Assembly: GCF_900585905.1 (NCBI RefSeq)
Contig: NZ_UTVH01000095.1
Location: 1-64,000, forward strand
Origin: Pseudomonas viridiflava
GTDB lineage: Bacteria; Pseudomonadota; Gammaproteobacteria; Pseudomonadales; Pseudomonadaceae
DNA: 64,000 nucleotides
Direction of reading: 5' to 3'
Position numbers and translations under genes: made by a program. Each line of letters opens with the position of its first letter. Positions within the stretch are counted from its first letter, which is position 1. The notes beneath the pieces were generated by a model. The model was not told the DNA's origin. It saw only the letters and a program-made list of their open reading frames with translations, and did not search any database. Shown in pieces: positions 1-7,970 of this stretch.

Positions 1-78
1 ATCCCGAACTCAGCAGTGAAACGATGCATCGCCGATGGTAGTGTGGGGTTTCCCCATGTGAGAGTAGGTCATCGTCAA
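1..78 (+). rRNA. rrf: 5S ribosomal RNA, 3' part
   Basis: The window opens inside a 5S rRNA. The conserved loop region GAACTCAGCAGTGAAACG, the GCCGATGGTAGTGTGGGG helix and the closing GTAGGTCATCGTCAAG match the 3' two thirds of Pseudomonas 5S. The 5' end lies outside the window; the 3' end is approximate. A terminator follows, so this is the distal end of an rRNA operon read on the plus strand. Confidence 0.95.
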
Positions 79-90
79 GATTAAATTCCA

Positions 91-124
91 GAACCCCTGA
101 TCGCTTACGCGTTCAGGGGTTTTG
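91..124 (+). terminator. rRNA operon terminator
   Basis: AACCCCTGA and TTCAGGGGTT form a strong stem around a short loop and are followed by TTTGTTTG. It lies just after the 5S rRNA. Confidence 0.85.
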
Positions 125-247
125 TTTGTGCGCGTGGAAAAGGTTGGCAACTTGCGACTAGCCGGTCCCACGACGCCGCCGGGAAAGAGGCCAAAACCGA
201 CCCCACAGCCAACCCGACAGTCATGTACACGCAAAAATACGCGCAAT

Positions 248-275
248 AAAAAAGGCCGCATTCTCATGCGGCCTT
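248..275 (-). terminator. queD terminator
   Basis: Read on the minus strand, AAGGCCGCAT pairs with ATGCGGCCTT and a T-run follows. It sits 18 bases past the queD stop codon. Confidence 0.85.
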
Positions 276-293
276 CGTTCGACGCTTCGCAAC

Positions 294-650
294 TCATTCG
301 CCGCGGTAAATGCACCCACTGGTGCACGTCTCGTGGATGCGAATGGCTGAGAGCTCTGGCAACAGCGGTTTAAGCTCGGCAAAGATCCACTTGGCCAGGT
401 TTTCGCTGGTAGGGTTTTCCAGGCCTGGGATGTCATTCAGGTAGTTGTGATCCAGGCGCTCATACAGCGGCTTGAAGATGGCCTTTATCTCCGAGAAATC
501 CCGAATCCAGCCGATATGCGGATCGACTTCGCCTTCCAGGTGGATGGCGATGCGAAAGGAGTGACCGTGCAACCGACCGCATTTGTGTCCCGCAGGCACA
601 TGGGGGAGGAGGTGGGCAGACTCGAAGGTAAATTCTTTAAAGATTTCCAC
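294..650 (-). CDS. queD: 6-carboxy-5,6,7,8-tetrahydropterin synthase QueD
   Basis: It converts dihydroneopterin triphosphate to 6-carboxytetrahydropterin, an early step of queuosine synthesis for tRNA wobble modification; cytosolic. The PTPS family pattern is complete. Counting from the GTG start, zinc ligands are His13, His28 and His30 (in RLHGHSF), the catalytic Cys is Cys24 (GHKCG), and Asp67-His68 (LDHNY) is the catalytic pair. The family ending ETCTSGCIYRGE is present. GTG at 650 gives MEIFKEF and 118 residues, the usual Pseudomonas length; a TTG two codons upstream is the alternative. It is a single gene with its own terminator. Confidence 0.93.
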   Translation of the reverse strand: MEIFKEFTFESAHLLPHVPAGHKCGRLHGHSFRIAIHLEGEVDPHIGWIRDFSEIKAIFKPLYERLDHNYLNDIPGLENPTSENLAKWIFAELKPLLPELSAIRIHETCTSGCIYRGE

Positions 651-841
651 TATCAATCAACTCTTGAAAAGGTGCGATCATCAGGGTGATGCGTTGGCTG
701 AGAGTTTATCAGCAATGGTTTGGTGGTTGCGCTTAAGCAGACCAATTGGCGCCCGATGATGGCAGCTAGCCAGATACATTCAGCTTGAGTTAAGTTCGAA
801 TGGCTATGCTCCCGGCCATATGAACTTTCCGGTGAAATGGC

Positions 842-1150
842 ATGAACCCCCTCATCGCTGGTGTCGCCAGCGTCACGCTAATATTGACCAGCAGTATCGT
901 CTGCGCTCGCGACGTCCCCGATAAGGAGGCGGCTGCACTTCAGGCTGCAGGCAGTATCCAAGCCTTGGACAAGCTCAAGTCAATTGCGCTGACTGCTCAT
1001 CCTGGTGCGACCATCACCGACAGTGAGCTGGATGAGGCGTACGGCAAGCATGTTTATCAACTCGATCTCACAGATGCCAGAGGGATCGCATGGAACGTGG
1101 ACGTCGACGCGGCATCCGGTAAAATTCTCAAGGACCATCAGGACCGATAA
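842..1150 (+). CDS. Small periplasmic PepSY-domain protein, first of two (BqsP-like)
   Basis: 102 residues: a signal peptide (about residues 1-22, ending near VCARD), then one PepSY domain with the pattern KLKSIALTAHPGATITDSELDE followed by YQLDLTDARGIAWNVDVDAASGKIL. PepSY domains are thought to modulate or inhibit extracytoplasmic partner proteins. The stop TAA overlaps the ATG of the next gene (TAATG), so the two are translationally coupled and lead into a two-component system. In P. aeruginosa the Fe(II)-responsive bqsPQRS operon has this layout as I recall it. The exact role is not known from the sequence. The ribosome site before ATG 842 is weak. Confidence 0.85.
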   Translation: MNPLIAGVASVTLILTSSIVCARDVPDKEAAALQAAGSIQALDKLKSIALTAHPGATITDSELDEAYGKHVYQLDLTDARGIAWNVDVDAASGKILKDHQDR

Positions 1151-1455
1151 TGATCCTCTTCAAGCTCCAAGCTTCGCTGCTGTGTCTCGTTCTCGGCTGC
1201 GCGTGCGCGCACGCCAGGGATCTGGATCAGGATGAAGCCCTGCGCCTGCGTCAGCAAGGCACCATCCTGCCCCTTGAGCAGCTGATGGAGCTCGCGCTTG
1301 GGCGCCATCCAGGCTCAAGGCTACTGGAAGCCGAACTTGAGGAGAAACATGGCGAGTACCGTTATGAGTTCGAGTTGCTGACCGCAGAGGGGATTGTTCG
1401 AGAGCTGAAATTCGATGCCCGCGACAGTCGTTTATTGAAAGACGAGGAAGATTGA
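1150..1455 (+). CDS. Small periplasmic PepSY-domain protein, second of two (BqsQ-like)
   Basis: 101 residues with a lipoprotein- or Sec-type signal (LCLVLGCACAHA, residues about 10-22) and one PepSY domain (LMELALGRHPGSRLLEAELEE, then YRYEFELLTAEGIVRELKFDA). It is a diverged paralogue of the preceding gene: both have an N-terminal RD(L/V) after the signal, a DKLKS/EQLME helix and a C-terminal LLKD/ILKD strand. Its TGA overlaps the ATG of the response regulator (TGATG). The family links it to signalling or protease control; the neighbours suggest it tunes the sensor kinase. Confidence 0.85.
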   Translation: MILFKLQASLLCLVLGCACAHARDLDQDEALRLRQQGTILPLEQLMELALGRHPGSRLLEAELEEKHGEYRYEFELLTAEGIVRELKFDARDSRLLKDEED

Positions 1456-2123
1456 TGCGGCTGCTATTGGTTGAAGACAACGTCCCACTGGCTGACGAGT
1501 TGATCGCCGGCCTCGGGCGGCAAGGGTATGCCGTCGACTGGCTGGCCGATGGGCGGGATGCGGTGCATCAGGGTGCGATCGAACCCTATGACCTGATCAT
1601 TCTCGATCTGGGGTTGCCTGGCTTGCCGGGGCTCGACGTTCTGCAGCAGTGGCGCAGCTCTGGCTTGGCGACGCCTGTTCTGGTGCTGACCGCGCGAGGT
1701 TCGTGGTCCGAGCGTATCGAAGGTCTCAAGGCCGGCGCGGACGACTACCTGACCAAGCCATTTCACCCCGAAGAGCTGCAGCTGCGGATTCAGGCGTTGC
1801 TCAGACGCGCCCGCGGCCTTGCCAATCAGCCGCGCCTGGAATCGGCTGGCCTGCATCTGGATGAAGGACGTCAATCGGTAAGCCGAGAGGGCGTGGAAAT
1901 TCAGCTCACCTCCGCCGAGTTCCGCTTGTTGCGATACTTCATGCTCCACCCTGAGCAGATCCTGTCCAAGACTCACCTCGCCGAGCATCTATATGACGGT
2001 GAAAACGAGCGTGATTCCAATGTCATTGAAGTTCACGTCAATCACCTGCGGCGCAAGCTGGGCAAGACGGTTGTCGAGACGCGCCGTGGTCAGGGCTACC
2101 GTTTCGGTGGGGCGTCTGTTTGA
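1455..2123 (+). CDS. bqsR: OmpR-family response regulator (BqsR/CarR-like)
   Basis: 222 residues from ATG 1455 (a TTG one codon earlier is less likely). The receiver domain (1-115) has the acidic pair in LLVEDN, the phosphoacceptor Asp51 in LILDLGLPG-type context, Thr in VLVLTARGS and Lys in DYLTKPFHPEEL. The C-terminal winged helix (about 125-220) carries SAEFRLLRYFMLHPEQILSK and the recognition-helix pattern SNVIEVHVNHLRRKLG. It acts as a DNA-binding transcription factor phosphorylated by the next gene's kinase. The symbol rests on operon order (two PepSY genes, regulator, kinase) next to a CtpM-type receptor and nuo, as in P. aeruginosa. Confidence 0.85.
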   Translation: MRLLLVEDNVPLADELIAGLGRQGYAVDWLADGRDAVHQGAIEPYDLIILDLGLPGLPGLDVLQQWRSSGLATPVLVLTARGSWSERIEGLKAGADDYLTKPFHPEELQLRIQALLRRARGLANQPRLESAGLHLDEGRQSVSREGVEIQLTSAEFRLLRYFMLHPEQILSKTHLAEHLYDGENERDSNVIEVHVNHLRRKLGKTVVETRRGQGYRFGGASV

Positions 2124-3445
2124 AATCCATTCAGCGACGTTTGAGCCTTGGCCTTGTGGGTGTCATGGTCGTGGTGTGCCTGGTATTGGCGCAAACCAGC
2201 CTGTGGCTGTTCGAACTGGGTCTGCAGCGTTATCTTGAAGCCGGGCTGCGTAACGAAAGCGAGAGCCTGCTGATTGCTCTGGTGCGCGGGCAGAACGGTT
2301 TGCAACTGGATGAACAACGGCTGTCTCCGGCCTATCAACGGCCTTACTCGGGGCATTATTTCCGCATCGACTTGCCCAAGGGGCAATGGCGCTCCAGGTC
2401 ACTGTGGGACCTGGAGCTCCCCGAGCTGGCCTCCACTGGGCTGCACGCGAATCTGGAGCTTGGCAAGACCGAACAGTCGCTGCTGTTGCTGAAGGCCGAT
2501 TACCGCAAATTCGGCCAGGACATTTCCATCACCGTCGCCCAGGATTACACGCCGGTGCGTGCCAGCTTTCTGCGCATCCAACAGATCGGTCTTGCTCTGG
2601 GACTGGCCGCACTGGCGCTGATCCTGACCTTGCAACGGATCACCGTACGACGTGCGTTACGCCCCCTGGAGAGAGCGCGAGAGCAGATCTTCCAGCTCCA
2701 GCAGGGCAAGCGCTCGCAACTGGACGAGCAAGTGCCGGTAGAGCTCGAACCGCTGGTGGCTCAGGTCAACCACCTGCTCGTCCACACCGAAGACAGCCTC
2801 AAGCGCTCGCGCAATGCCTTGGGCAACTTGGGGCACGCCCTGAAGACACCTCTGGCGGTGCTATTCAGCGCCACCACCAGCCCACAGCTCGACGCCTATC
2901 CCGGCCTGCGCAATGTGCTGCGCGAGCAACTGCAGCAGATTCAGCAGCGCCTGGCCCGGGAACTCAATCGCGCGCGGCTCGCGGGTGATGCGCTGCCAGG
3001 CGCTCATTTTGATTGCGACGCCGAGCTTGAGGGCCTGTTTGCCACCCTGCGCATGATCCACGGCGATCACCTGGACCTGCGGATGCGCGTGAGCCCCGGC
3101 CTGTCGCTGCCCTGGGATCGCGAAGACGTGCTGGAGCTGTTGGGCAATGTGCTCGACAACGCCTGCAAATGGGCTGACAGCGAAGTGCTGCTGACGGTTG
3201 ATCGTCATGACGGCACGGTGTCTGTGTTGATCGACGACGACGGCCCCGGCATCCCCGAATCGCGGCGCGAAGAAGTCTTCAGTCGGGGTGCGCGGCTGGA
3301 CGAGCAGATCACCGGGCATGGTCTGGGATTGGGCATTGTGCGCGATATCGTGCAGGCCTGGGGCGGCACCCTGCAACTGCTGGTCAGCCCGCTGGGCGGC
3401 CTGCAGGTACGGATCAATCTGCCGGAACACCCGCCAGGCGAATGA
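2120..3445 (+). CDS. bqsS: Membrane sensor histidine kinase (BqsS/CarS-like)
   Basis: 441 residues from a TTG start that overlaps the regulator's stop. Order: membrane helix about 11-31, periplasmic sensor about 32-154, helix about 155-172, HAMP-like linker, HisKA with phosphoacceptor His239 in GHALKTP, and HATPase with the N-box NVLDNACKWA, G1 box DDDGPGIP and G2 box GHGLGLGI. BqsS of P. aeruginosa senses Fe(II) through a periplasmic RExxE motif. Here the equivalent-looking position reads RNESE (44-48), lacking the first Glu, so the ligand may differ or the motif may be shifted. It is the last gene of the four-gene operon. Confidence 0.82.
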   Translation: MKSIQRRLSLGLVGVMVVVCLVLAQTSLWLFELGLQRYLEAGLRNESESLLIALVRGQNGLQLDEQRLSPAYQRPYSGHYFRIDLPKGQWRSRSLWDLELPELASTGLHANLELGKTEQSLLLLKADYRKFGQDISITVAQDYTPVRASFLRIQQIGLALGLAALALILTLQRITVRRALRPLERAREQIFQLQQGKRSQLDEQVPVELEPLVAQVNHLLVHTEDSLKRSRNALGNLGHALKTPLAVLFSATTSPQLDAYPGLRNVLREQLQQIQQRLARELNRARLAGDALPGAHFDCDAELEGLFATLRMIHGDHLDLRMRVSPGLSLPWDREDVLELLGNVLDNACKWADSEVLLTVDRHDGTVSVLIDDDGPGIPESRREEVFSRGARLDEQITGHGLGLGIVRDIVQAWGGTLQLLVSPLGGLQVRINLPEHPPGE

Positions 3446-3503
3446 GATTCAACTGAATCGCTCTGTATTTCCAGTCGTTGCCCGGTAAAGGCTTCTGCGC
3501 AGC

Positions 3504-3530
3504 TTAACTTTCCCGTCCGATTGCCGTTAT
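3504..3530 (+). promoter_or_regulatory. Possible sigma-28 (FliA) promoter of the chemoreceptor
   Basis: TTAACTTT, 11 bases, then GCCGTTAT resembles the FliA pattern TAAAGTTT-N11-GCCGATAA, matching 6 of 8 in the -10 half. It lies 46 bases before the chemoreceptor start. Chemoreceptors are often FliA-dependent. The -35 half is only a partial match. Confidence 0.4.
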
Positions 3531-3575
3531 AGAGGCAAGATCACAATTCAAATAACAAATCGATAACGGGGTTCT

Positions 3576-5255
3576 ATGCGCATCAGTCTGAAAGCCAAAG
3601 TTCTTTCGCTGGCAATTCTGCCTGTCCTGATATTTGCCGTCGTCATCAGCGTGACGACGGTGCTCATGCTGCGCGAGCAGGCCAGACGCGAGGTGAGTGA
3701 AACCCGCGAACGCCTGCTCGCCGAAGCCAAGGCCACGCTCAAGGATCACGTGCTGATCGCGCTAACGGCGATCAAGCCGCTGTACGACGCGGCCGCGCCT
3801 GGCGATGAAGCGGCTCGCGCGCAGGTCATCAAACTGCTGTCGAGTATCAGTTACGGCAAGGATGGCTACTTTTTCGGCTATGACTCGCAGATTATCCGGC
3901 TGTTCCGGTCGACCAACCCTGACGGCGTGGGCAAGAGCTTCAAGGATGCACGTGATCCCAACGGCGTGATGGTCAATACCGAACTGGTGGCCGTTGCCAA
4001 GGCCGGTACCCACTTCTCGCTGTACTCGTCTGCCTTGCCGGGCAAGACCGAGCTGGTGCCAAAACTGGGTTACACCGAATACCTGCCCAAGTGGGACATG
4101 GCCTTTGGCGCGGCCGTAAACCTGGACAACATCGACGCGCAGGTTGCTGCCGTCGAGAAAAGCGTTGAGGCAAGGCTGGAAGAAATGCTCTTGAGCATCA
4201 TCGGCGTCGCGCTGGTGGTGCTGGTTCTGATCAGCATTGTCGGGGTGATTCTGGCCGGTACGGTGTTGCGTCCCCTGCGACTGATGAAGGACAACCTGGA
4301 TGACATTGCCGCAGGCGAGGGTGATCTGACGCGTCGGCTGACCATCACCAGCCAGGACGAGCTGGGCGAGCTTGCGGGCTCCTTCAACCGTTTTGTCGAC
4401 AAGATTCACGGCTTGATCAGTCAGGTCGCGGGGATGACCACGCAACTGACGGTTCTGGTGGGCGAAGTGTCCAGCCAGGCCCAGCGCTCCGAGCTGGCCA
4501 TGGAGCGTCAGCGCCACGAGACCGATCAGGTGGCCACTGCCATCAACGAAATGTCAGCAGCGGCTCAGGAAGTCGCCCGGGGCGCACAAGGCGCTTCGGT
4601 CGCGGCGCAACAGACTGACGAAGAGGGGCAGTCCGCCAAGCGTGTGGTGGAAGGCAGCATCCGCCAGATTCACGCCCTGGTCGATGACATACGTCACAGC
4701 GGCACTTCACTGGACAGCCTGCAGAACGATGTGTCTTCGATTGTCGGCGTGCTTGGCGTGATCCGCTCGATTGCCGAGCAGACCAACCTGCTGGCCCTCA
4801 ACGCGGCCATCGAAGCGGCGCGGGCGGGGGAGGCCGGACGAGGTTTTGCCGTGGTCGCCGATGAAGTGCGCGCGCTCGCCAGTCGTACCCAGCAGAGCAC
4901 GCAGGAAATCCAGAACATGATCGATCGCCTGCAGAAGGGTACGCAGACCGCCGTCGACGCCATGCGCCGCTCCAGCGAAGCGGGTGACGGCACGTCCACC
5001 CAGGCCAACCAGGCCGGCGCTTCTCTGGACACCATCGGCCGCCTGATCGGCACCATCAATTCCATGAACGCGCAGATCGCCAGTGCAGCGGAAGAGCAGA
5101 CGGCGGTGGCTGAAGAAATCAACCGCAGCGTGCATCAGATCGCGTCGGCCGTTGACAGCGTTGCCGATGAAACCCGGCAGAGCGCCGAGACTGCGCGCAG
5201 CCTCGATACCCTGGGGCAGCGCCTGGGTGCGCTGGTCAGTCAGTTCCGCGTCTGA
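3576..5255 (+). CDS. Methyl-accepting chemotaxis protein with sCache_2 sensor (CtpM-like)
   Basis: 559 residues: helix 1 at about 11-32, a periplasmic single Cache domain about 33-195 (SISYGKDGYFFGYDSQ, later KLGYTEYLPKWDMAFGAAV), helix 2 about 205-228, HAMP about 229-285, then a long cytoplasmic coiled-coil with the conserved hairpin tip EQTNLLALNAAIEAARAGEA. It relays ligand binding to CheA/CheW. sCache_2 receptors in Pseudomonas bind small organic acids; P. aeruginosa CtpM, in the same neighbourhood by memory, binds malate. Ligand here is inferred only. No C-terminal CheR-binding pentapeptide was seen (it ends in VSQFRV). Confidence 0.92.
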   Translation: MRISLKAKVLSLAILPVLIFAVVISVTTVLMLREQARREVSETRERLLAEAKATLKDHVLIALTAIKPLYDAAAPGDEAARAQVIKLLSSISYGKDGYFFGYDSQIIRLFRSTNPDGVGKSFKDARDPNGVMVNTELVAVAKAGTHFSLYSSALPGKTELVPKLGYTEYLPKWDMAFGAAVNLDNIDAQVAAVEKSVEARLEEMLLSIIGVALVVLVLISIVGVILAGTVLRPLRLMKDNLDDIAAGEGDLTRRLTITSQDELGELAGSFNRFVDKIHGLISQVAGMTTQLTVLVGEVSSQAQRSELAMERQRHETDQVATAINEMSAAAQEVARGAQGASVAAQQTDEEGQSAKRVVEGSIRQIHALVDDIRHSGTSLDSLQNDVSSIVGVLGVIRSIAEQTNLLALNAAIEAARAGEAGRGFAVVADEVRALASRTQQSTQEIQNMIDRLQKGTQTAVDAMRRSSEAGDGTSTQANQAGASLDTIGRLIGTINSMNAQIASAAEEQTAVAEEINRSVHQIASAVDSVADETRQSAETARSLDTLGQRLGALVSQFRV

Positions 5256-5361
5256 AGCCAGGGCGGTGCCATCTGCTCAACACAATGATGGCACTTGCCT
5301 GTGGATTGATGGACTAAGGATCAGGTCGAGCAAGTGGCTCGCCTGCTGACATGGACAGGAC

Positions 5362-6426
5362 ATGAACGAAACCACTCTGCAATATAAGACCCTGATTTTG
5401 CTGCTGGTGATGGTGACCGTCGCATTCATCTGGATTCTCCTGCCGTTCTACGGCGCCGTCTTTTGGGCGGTGATTCTCGGCATCATCTTTGCTCCGGTTC
5501 AACGCCGACTGCAATTGCGCTTCGGCTTGCAGCGTAACTGGACGTCACTGTGCACGCTGATGATCTGTCTGGTGATCGCTATTTTGCCGGTCATCGTTAT
5601 CAGCGCCCTGCTGGTTCAGGAAGGGGCGACGCTGTACAAGAACGTGGAAAGCGGCGAGCTGGATATCGCCAGCTACCTGACGGAGTTCAAGCACCTGCTG
5701 CCACAGTACTTCCAGAACTGGCTGGACCGCCTTGGCATGGGAGACTTCGAAGGTCTGCGCGACAAGATCGCCAAAGGCGCCATGCAGGGCAGCCAGTACC
5801 TGGCGACCCAGGCGTTCAGCTTCGGTCAGGGCACGTTCGATTTCGTGGTGAGTTTCTTCATCATGCTCTACCTGCTGTTTTTCTTCCTGCGCGATGGTCA
5901 GGAGCTGGTACGCAAGATGCGTCTGGCGGTGCCACTGGCGGAGCAGCAAAAACGCCGGTTGCAGCTGAAATTCACCCGCGTCGTGCGCGCGACGGTGAAG
6001 GGCAACGTGGTCGTGGCAATCACCCAGGGTGCTCTGGGCGGCTTCATCTTCTGGTGTCTGGACATCCCCAGCGCGTTGCTCTGGGCGGTCATCATGGCCT
6101 TTCTGTCCCTGTTGCCAGCGGTCGGGGCGGGGATTGTCTGGGCGCCGGTGGCGGCCTACTTCCTGCTCAGTGGCATGATCTGGCAGGGCGTGGTTCTGGC
6201 GTTGTTCGGGGTGTTCGTGATCGGCCTGGTGGATAACGTGCTGCGCCCTGTACTGGTGGGCAAGGACACCAAGATGCCGGATTACCTGATCCTCATCTCG
6301 ACCCTTGGCGGCATGGCGGTATTCGGGCTCAACGGCTTTGTTATCGGGCCGCTGATCGCAGCGCTGTTCATGTCCAGCTGGGGCCTGTTCAGCAGCGCGA
6401 AGAAAACTGTGCGCCTGCCGGGCTAG
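5362..6426 (+). CDS. AI-2E family (PerM/YdiK-like) membrane protein
   Basis: 354 residues with about eight hydrophobic helices: two close together at 10-50, one at 60-85, a long soluble segment about 90-150 (YKNVESGELDIASYLTEF), then helices to the C terminus. The signature of this family, GLVDNVLRPVLVGKDTKMPDYLI-like, is present near residue 290. Members have been linked to autoinducer-2 export or ion exchange; the true substrate is unknown for most. It stands alone after the chemoreceptor and ends at a strong bidirectional terminator. Confidence 0.88.
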   Translation: MNETTLQYKTLILLLVMVTVAFIWILLPFYGAVFWAVILGIIFAPVQRRLQLRFGLQRNWTSLCTLMICLVIAILPVIVISALLVQEGATLYKNVESGELDIASYLTEFKHLLPQYFQNWLDRLGMGDFEGLRDKIAKGAMQGSQYLATQAFSFGQGTFDFVVSFFIMLYLLFFFLRDGQELVRKMRLAVPLAEQQKRRLQLKFTRVVRATVKGNVVVAITQGALGGFIFWCLDIPSALLWAVIMAFLSLLPAVGAGIVWAPVAAYFLLSGMIWQGVVLALFGVFVIGLVDNVLRPVLVGKDTKMPDYLILISTLGGMAVFGLNGFVIGPLIAALFMSSWGLFSSAKKTVRLPG

Positions 6427-6453
6427 TCCCTGCGGGACAAACATCAAGGCGAA

Positions 6454-6486
6454 AAAAAACCTGCTCAGCTGAGCAGGTTTTTTTAT
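6454..6486. terminator. Bidirectional terminator between the AI-2E gene and nuoN
   Basis: AACCTGCTCAG and CTGAGCAGGTT form a perfect palindrome flanked by an A-run on the left and a T-run on the right, so it can end transcription from both sides. Confidence 0.9.
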
Positions 6487-6499
6487 GCCGCGGGAACGG

Positions 6500-7963
6500 T
6501 CAGCGCATCAGGCCTGCATGCTGCACCAGGTCCAGCAGCGGCTGTGGGTAGACGCCGAGCACGAAGGCCAGGATGGCAATGGCCAACAGCATCACGCCGC
6601 CAGTACGTTGTGCCCAGTTGAAAGCAGCATCGTGGCGCGGCAGCTTGGAGTCCACCAGATACAGGGTCACCATCACCCGCAGGTAGTAGAAGACGCCAAT
6701 GGCGCTGCCGATGATCAGCGCGCCGATCAACCACCACAATTGCGATTCAACGCCGGTGGCAATGATGTAGAACTTGCCGATGAAACCTGCGGTCAGCGGA
6801 ATGCCCGCCAGCGACAGCATCATCAGCGTCATCACGGCGGTCAGATACGGGCGACGCCAGAACAGGCCGCGGTATTCGAACATCGCATCAGTGTCACGAC
6901 CGCTGTAAGGCGACGACATCATGGTGATCACACCGAAGCTGCCCAGGCTGGTCAGCACGTAGGTCACCAGATAGACGCCAATCGCCTCCACCGCCATGCC
7001 CTTGCTCGCCACCAGGGCGATCATCAGGTAACCGAAGTGAGCGATGGACGAATAGCCCAACAGACGTTTGAGGTTGGTCTGCGTCAACGCCAGCAGGTTG
7101 CCGACGATGATCGAGGCCACCGCGATCACTGCCAGTACATCGTGCAGTACACCGCTGCTGGCCGCCGGGGAAATCTGGAACAGACGCACCAGCACCGCAA
7201 ACACCGCCACCTTGCTGGCTGTGGCGAGAAAGGCGGCCACCGGCGCCGGAGCACCTTCGTAGACGTCCGGCGTCCACAAGTGGAACGGCACCAGCGACAG
7301 CTTGAACGCCAGGCCCACCAGCATCATGCCCAGACCCAGGCTGGCGATCGGGCTTGGCAGACCGGTTGCCGCCAGCGCCTTGCCAATGCCGTCAAAGCCC
7401 AGGGTGCCAGCTTCGGCATACAGCAGCGCCATGCCGAACAGCAGGAAAGCCGAGCCGGCTGCCGACAGCACCATGTATTTTATGCCGGCTTCCAGAGAGC
7501 GCTTGTTGAAGAAGGCGTAGGCCACCAGACCGTAGACCGGCACCGACAGCAGCTCCAGGCCGATGAACAGGCTCGCCAGATGCTGGGCACTGACCAGCAC
7601 CAGACCACCTGCCGCTGCCAGCAGAATCAGCAGATAAAGCTCTTCCCGATTACCCGGATAACCTGCCTTGCCGTCACCGAGGTAGGCATGCGCCATGGTC
7701 ACGCACGCCAGGGTCGAGGCCAAAATCAACGCCATGTACAGGCAGGCGAAGCTGTCGATCTGCAGCAGTGGGGTGACCACCAGCGGAGCGACTTTCAGTG
7801 CCGGGTAAATCGACAGCAGCGCCAGGTTCAAACCGGCGACACTGAGCAGGAAGGTTTGCGAGTGATTACGGCGCCAGGCGATGGCCAGCATCACCACCAC
7901 AATGGTGAGACTGGTAATCAGCAGTGGCGCAAGCGCAATAAAGTGTTGAATCGTCAGGTCCAT
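6500..7963 (-). CDS. nuoN: NADH-quinone oxidoreductase subunit N
   Basis: 487 residues, about 14 membrane helices, one of the three antiporter-like proton-pumping subunits of complex I. Family pattern is seen in ELLSVPVYGLVAYAFFNKRS (with the key membrane Glu) and the Lys-bearing helix KYMVLSAAGSAFLLFGMALL, followed by SLVPFHLWTPDVYEGAP. It is the last gene of the nuo operon; the ATG lies 7 bases after the nuoM stop and a terminator follows at 6454-6486. Confidence 0.97.
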   Translation of the reverse strand: MDLTIQHFIALAPLLITSLTIVVVMLAIAWRRNHSQTFLLSVAGLNLALLSIYPALKVAPLVVTPLLQIDSFACLYMALILASTLACVTMAHAYLGDGKAGYPGNREELYLLILLAAAGGLVLVSAQHLASLFIGLELLSVPVYGLVAYAFFNKRSLEAGIKYMVLSAAGSAFLLFGMALLYAEAGTLGFDGIGKALAATGLPSPIASLGLGMMLVGLAFKLSLVPFHLWTPDVYEGAPAPVAAFLATASKVAVFAVLVRLFQISPAASSGVLHDVLAVIAVASIIVGNLLALTQTNLKRLLGYSSIAHFGYLMIALVASKGMAVEAIGVYLVTYVLTSLGSFGVITMMSSPYSGRDTDAMFEYRGLFWRRPYLTAVMTLMMLSLAGIPLTAGFIGKFYIIATGVESQLWWLIGALIIGSAIGVFYYLRVMVTLYLVDSKLPRHDAAFNWAQRTGGVMLLAIAILAFVLGVYPQPLLDLVQHAGLMR

Positions 7964-7970
7964 AGCGCTC

